A stretch of DNA of 64,000 nt from Allacma fusca (Eukaryota; Arthropoda; Collembola; Symphypleona; Sminthuridae). The stretch lies in NCBI GenBank assembly GCA_947179485.1, contig OX359248.1:44154847-44218846 (forward strand), in the 5' to 3' direction. The notes beneath the pieces were generated by a model. It saw only the letters and a program-made list of their open reading frames with translations. It searched no databases and was not told the DNA's origin. A program made the position numbers and the translations under genes. The stretch's first letter is position 1. Each line of letters opens with the position of its first letter. Shown piece by piece: positions 63,881 through 64,000 of this stretch.

Positions 63881-64000
63881 AGCTTGGAGTTAAGAAACAA
63901 TAGCTTGCAGTTAAGAAAGTTTAGCTTGCAGTTAAGAAAGTTTAGCTTGCGGTTTAGAAAGTTTAGCTTGCAGTTAAGAAAGTTTAGCTTGCAGTTAGGA
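63881..64000 (+). repeat. Terminal HOR, copy 4 (partial, cut by window edge)
   Basis: Starts with the AAGAAACAAT monomer exactly 1043 bp after copy 3 and follows copy 3 through the GCGGTTTAG unit to the window end. The HOR run therefore continues beyond the window. Confidence 0.93.

Larger units (their letters stand above)
1..64000 (+). repeat. 21-bp satellite array filling the whole window
   Basis: Seen directly: the sequence is a tandem repeat from first to last base. The consensus monomer is 21 bp, with first half AGCTTGCAGTT and second half AAGAAAGTTT. It holds 7 A, 7 T, 5 G and 2 C, so about 33% GC with strong G-over-C excess on the + strand. A 17-bp form ends TTAAGTTT, TTAAGTTG, TTAGGTTT, TTATGTTT or TTAAATTT. 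Rare 20-bp forms exist. At about 20-21 bp per unit the window holds roughly 3,100 monomers. All units read the same way, and I found no inversion, spacer, transposon or unique insert. Arrays of this size and homogeneity are known from eukaryotic heterochromatin; I do not recognise this family and cannot name the host. No stretch of the window holds anything other than this repeat. Confidence 0.98.

Noticed and set aside
1..64000. CRISPR array (short direct repeats)
   Set aside because: There are no unique spacers between repeats; units abut directly and vary by point changes, as in a satellite.
1..64000. Telomeric repeat, because TTTAG and TTAGGTTTAG occur often
   Set aside because: The period is 21/17 bp, not 5-7 bp, and no run of TTAGG, TTAGGG or TTTAGGG exists.
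1..64000. CENP-B box within the monomer
   Set aside because: The required CGGG part is not present in the units I read, and TTCG occurs only in scattered TTTCGC variants, so the box motif is not met.
1..64000. Strong hairpin or inverted-repeat structure in the monomer
   Set aside because: Only 3-bp arms such as AAG/CTT separated by 5-6 bases are visible; this is too weak to call a structural element.
1..64000. Transposon, rRNA, tRNA or retroviral remnants
   Set aside because: No sequence departs from the satellite for even a few monomer lengths, so there is no room for such elements.

Overview
The whole 64 kb window is one uninterrupted satellite DNA array. Nearly all of it reads as a head-to-tail repeat of a 21-bp monomer (first half AGCTTGCAGTT, second half AAGAAAGTTT). 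Mixed in at many fixed places is a 17-bp form that lacks four bases of the AAGAAAG stretch, and there are a few 20-bp forms with single-base deletions. Every monomer I read lies in the same orientation. I saw no unique sequence, no transposon, no RNA gene and no believable protein gene. This points to eukaryotic heterochromatin (centromeric, pericentromeric, subtelomeric or a sex/B chromosome), assembled from long reads. The sequence alone does not let me name the species or the chromosomal position.

The array is hierarchical. Variant monomers form recurring cassettes, and the cassettes form higher-order repeats (HORs) of about 0.6 to 3.1 kb, many duplicated in tandem. Left part (1-36 kb): HORs carry an 'A cassette' (a GGAG-marked monomer run, then TTAAATTTAGATTG and TTACAGTTTAG markers). 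Tandem offsets there are 2027, 1345, 3142, 353, 1847, 2003, 2149, 1161 and 740 bp. Right part (37.7-55.9 kb and 60.7-64 kb): HORs carry a 'B cassette' (AAGAAACAAT, GCGGTTCAG, GGAAATTTA and TTGGGAACG monomers). Offsets are 1745, 1640, 589, 606, 1564, about 1212-1254, about 2650-2680, and a terminal run of 1064, 1043 and 1043 bp. The segment 56-60 kb is left-type sequence inside the right-type region. One B-type block lies isolated in the left part at 15.7 kb.

The best-resolved HOR is at the right end. I parsed the copy at 61795-62837 monomer by monomer as 52 units: 39 of 21 bp, 12 of 17 bp and 1 of 20 bp, totalling 1043 bp.

The reading frames of 60-170 codons come from the repeat itself. Because 21 is a multiple of three, one frame per strand stays open (heptad LQLRKFS on +, NFLNCKL on -) until a 17-bp or 20-bp unit or a TAA-creating variant closes it. 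No genes work together here. The biology is that of satellite turnover: unequal exchange, segmental amplification and local homogenisation. Duplication edges below were placed by eye and may be off by about one or two monomers.
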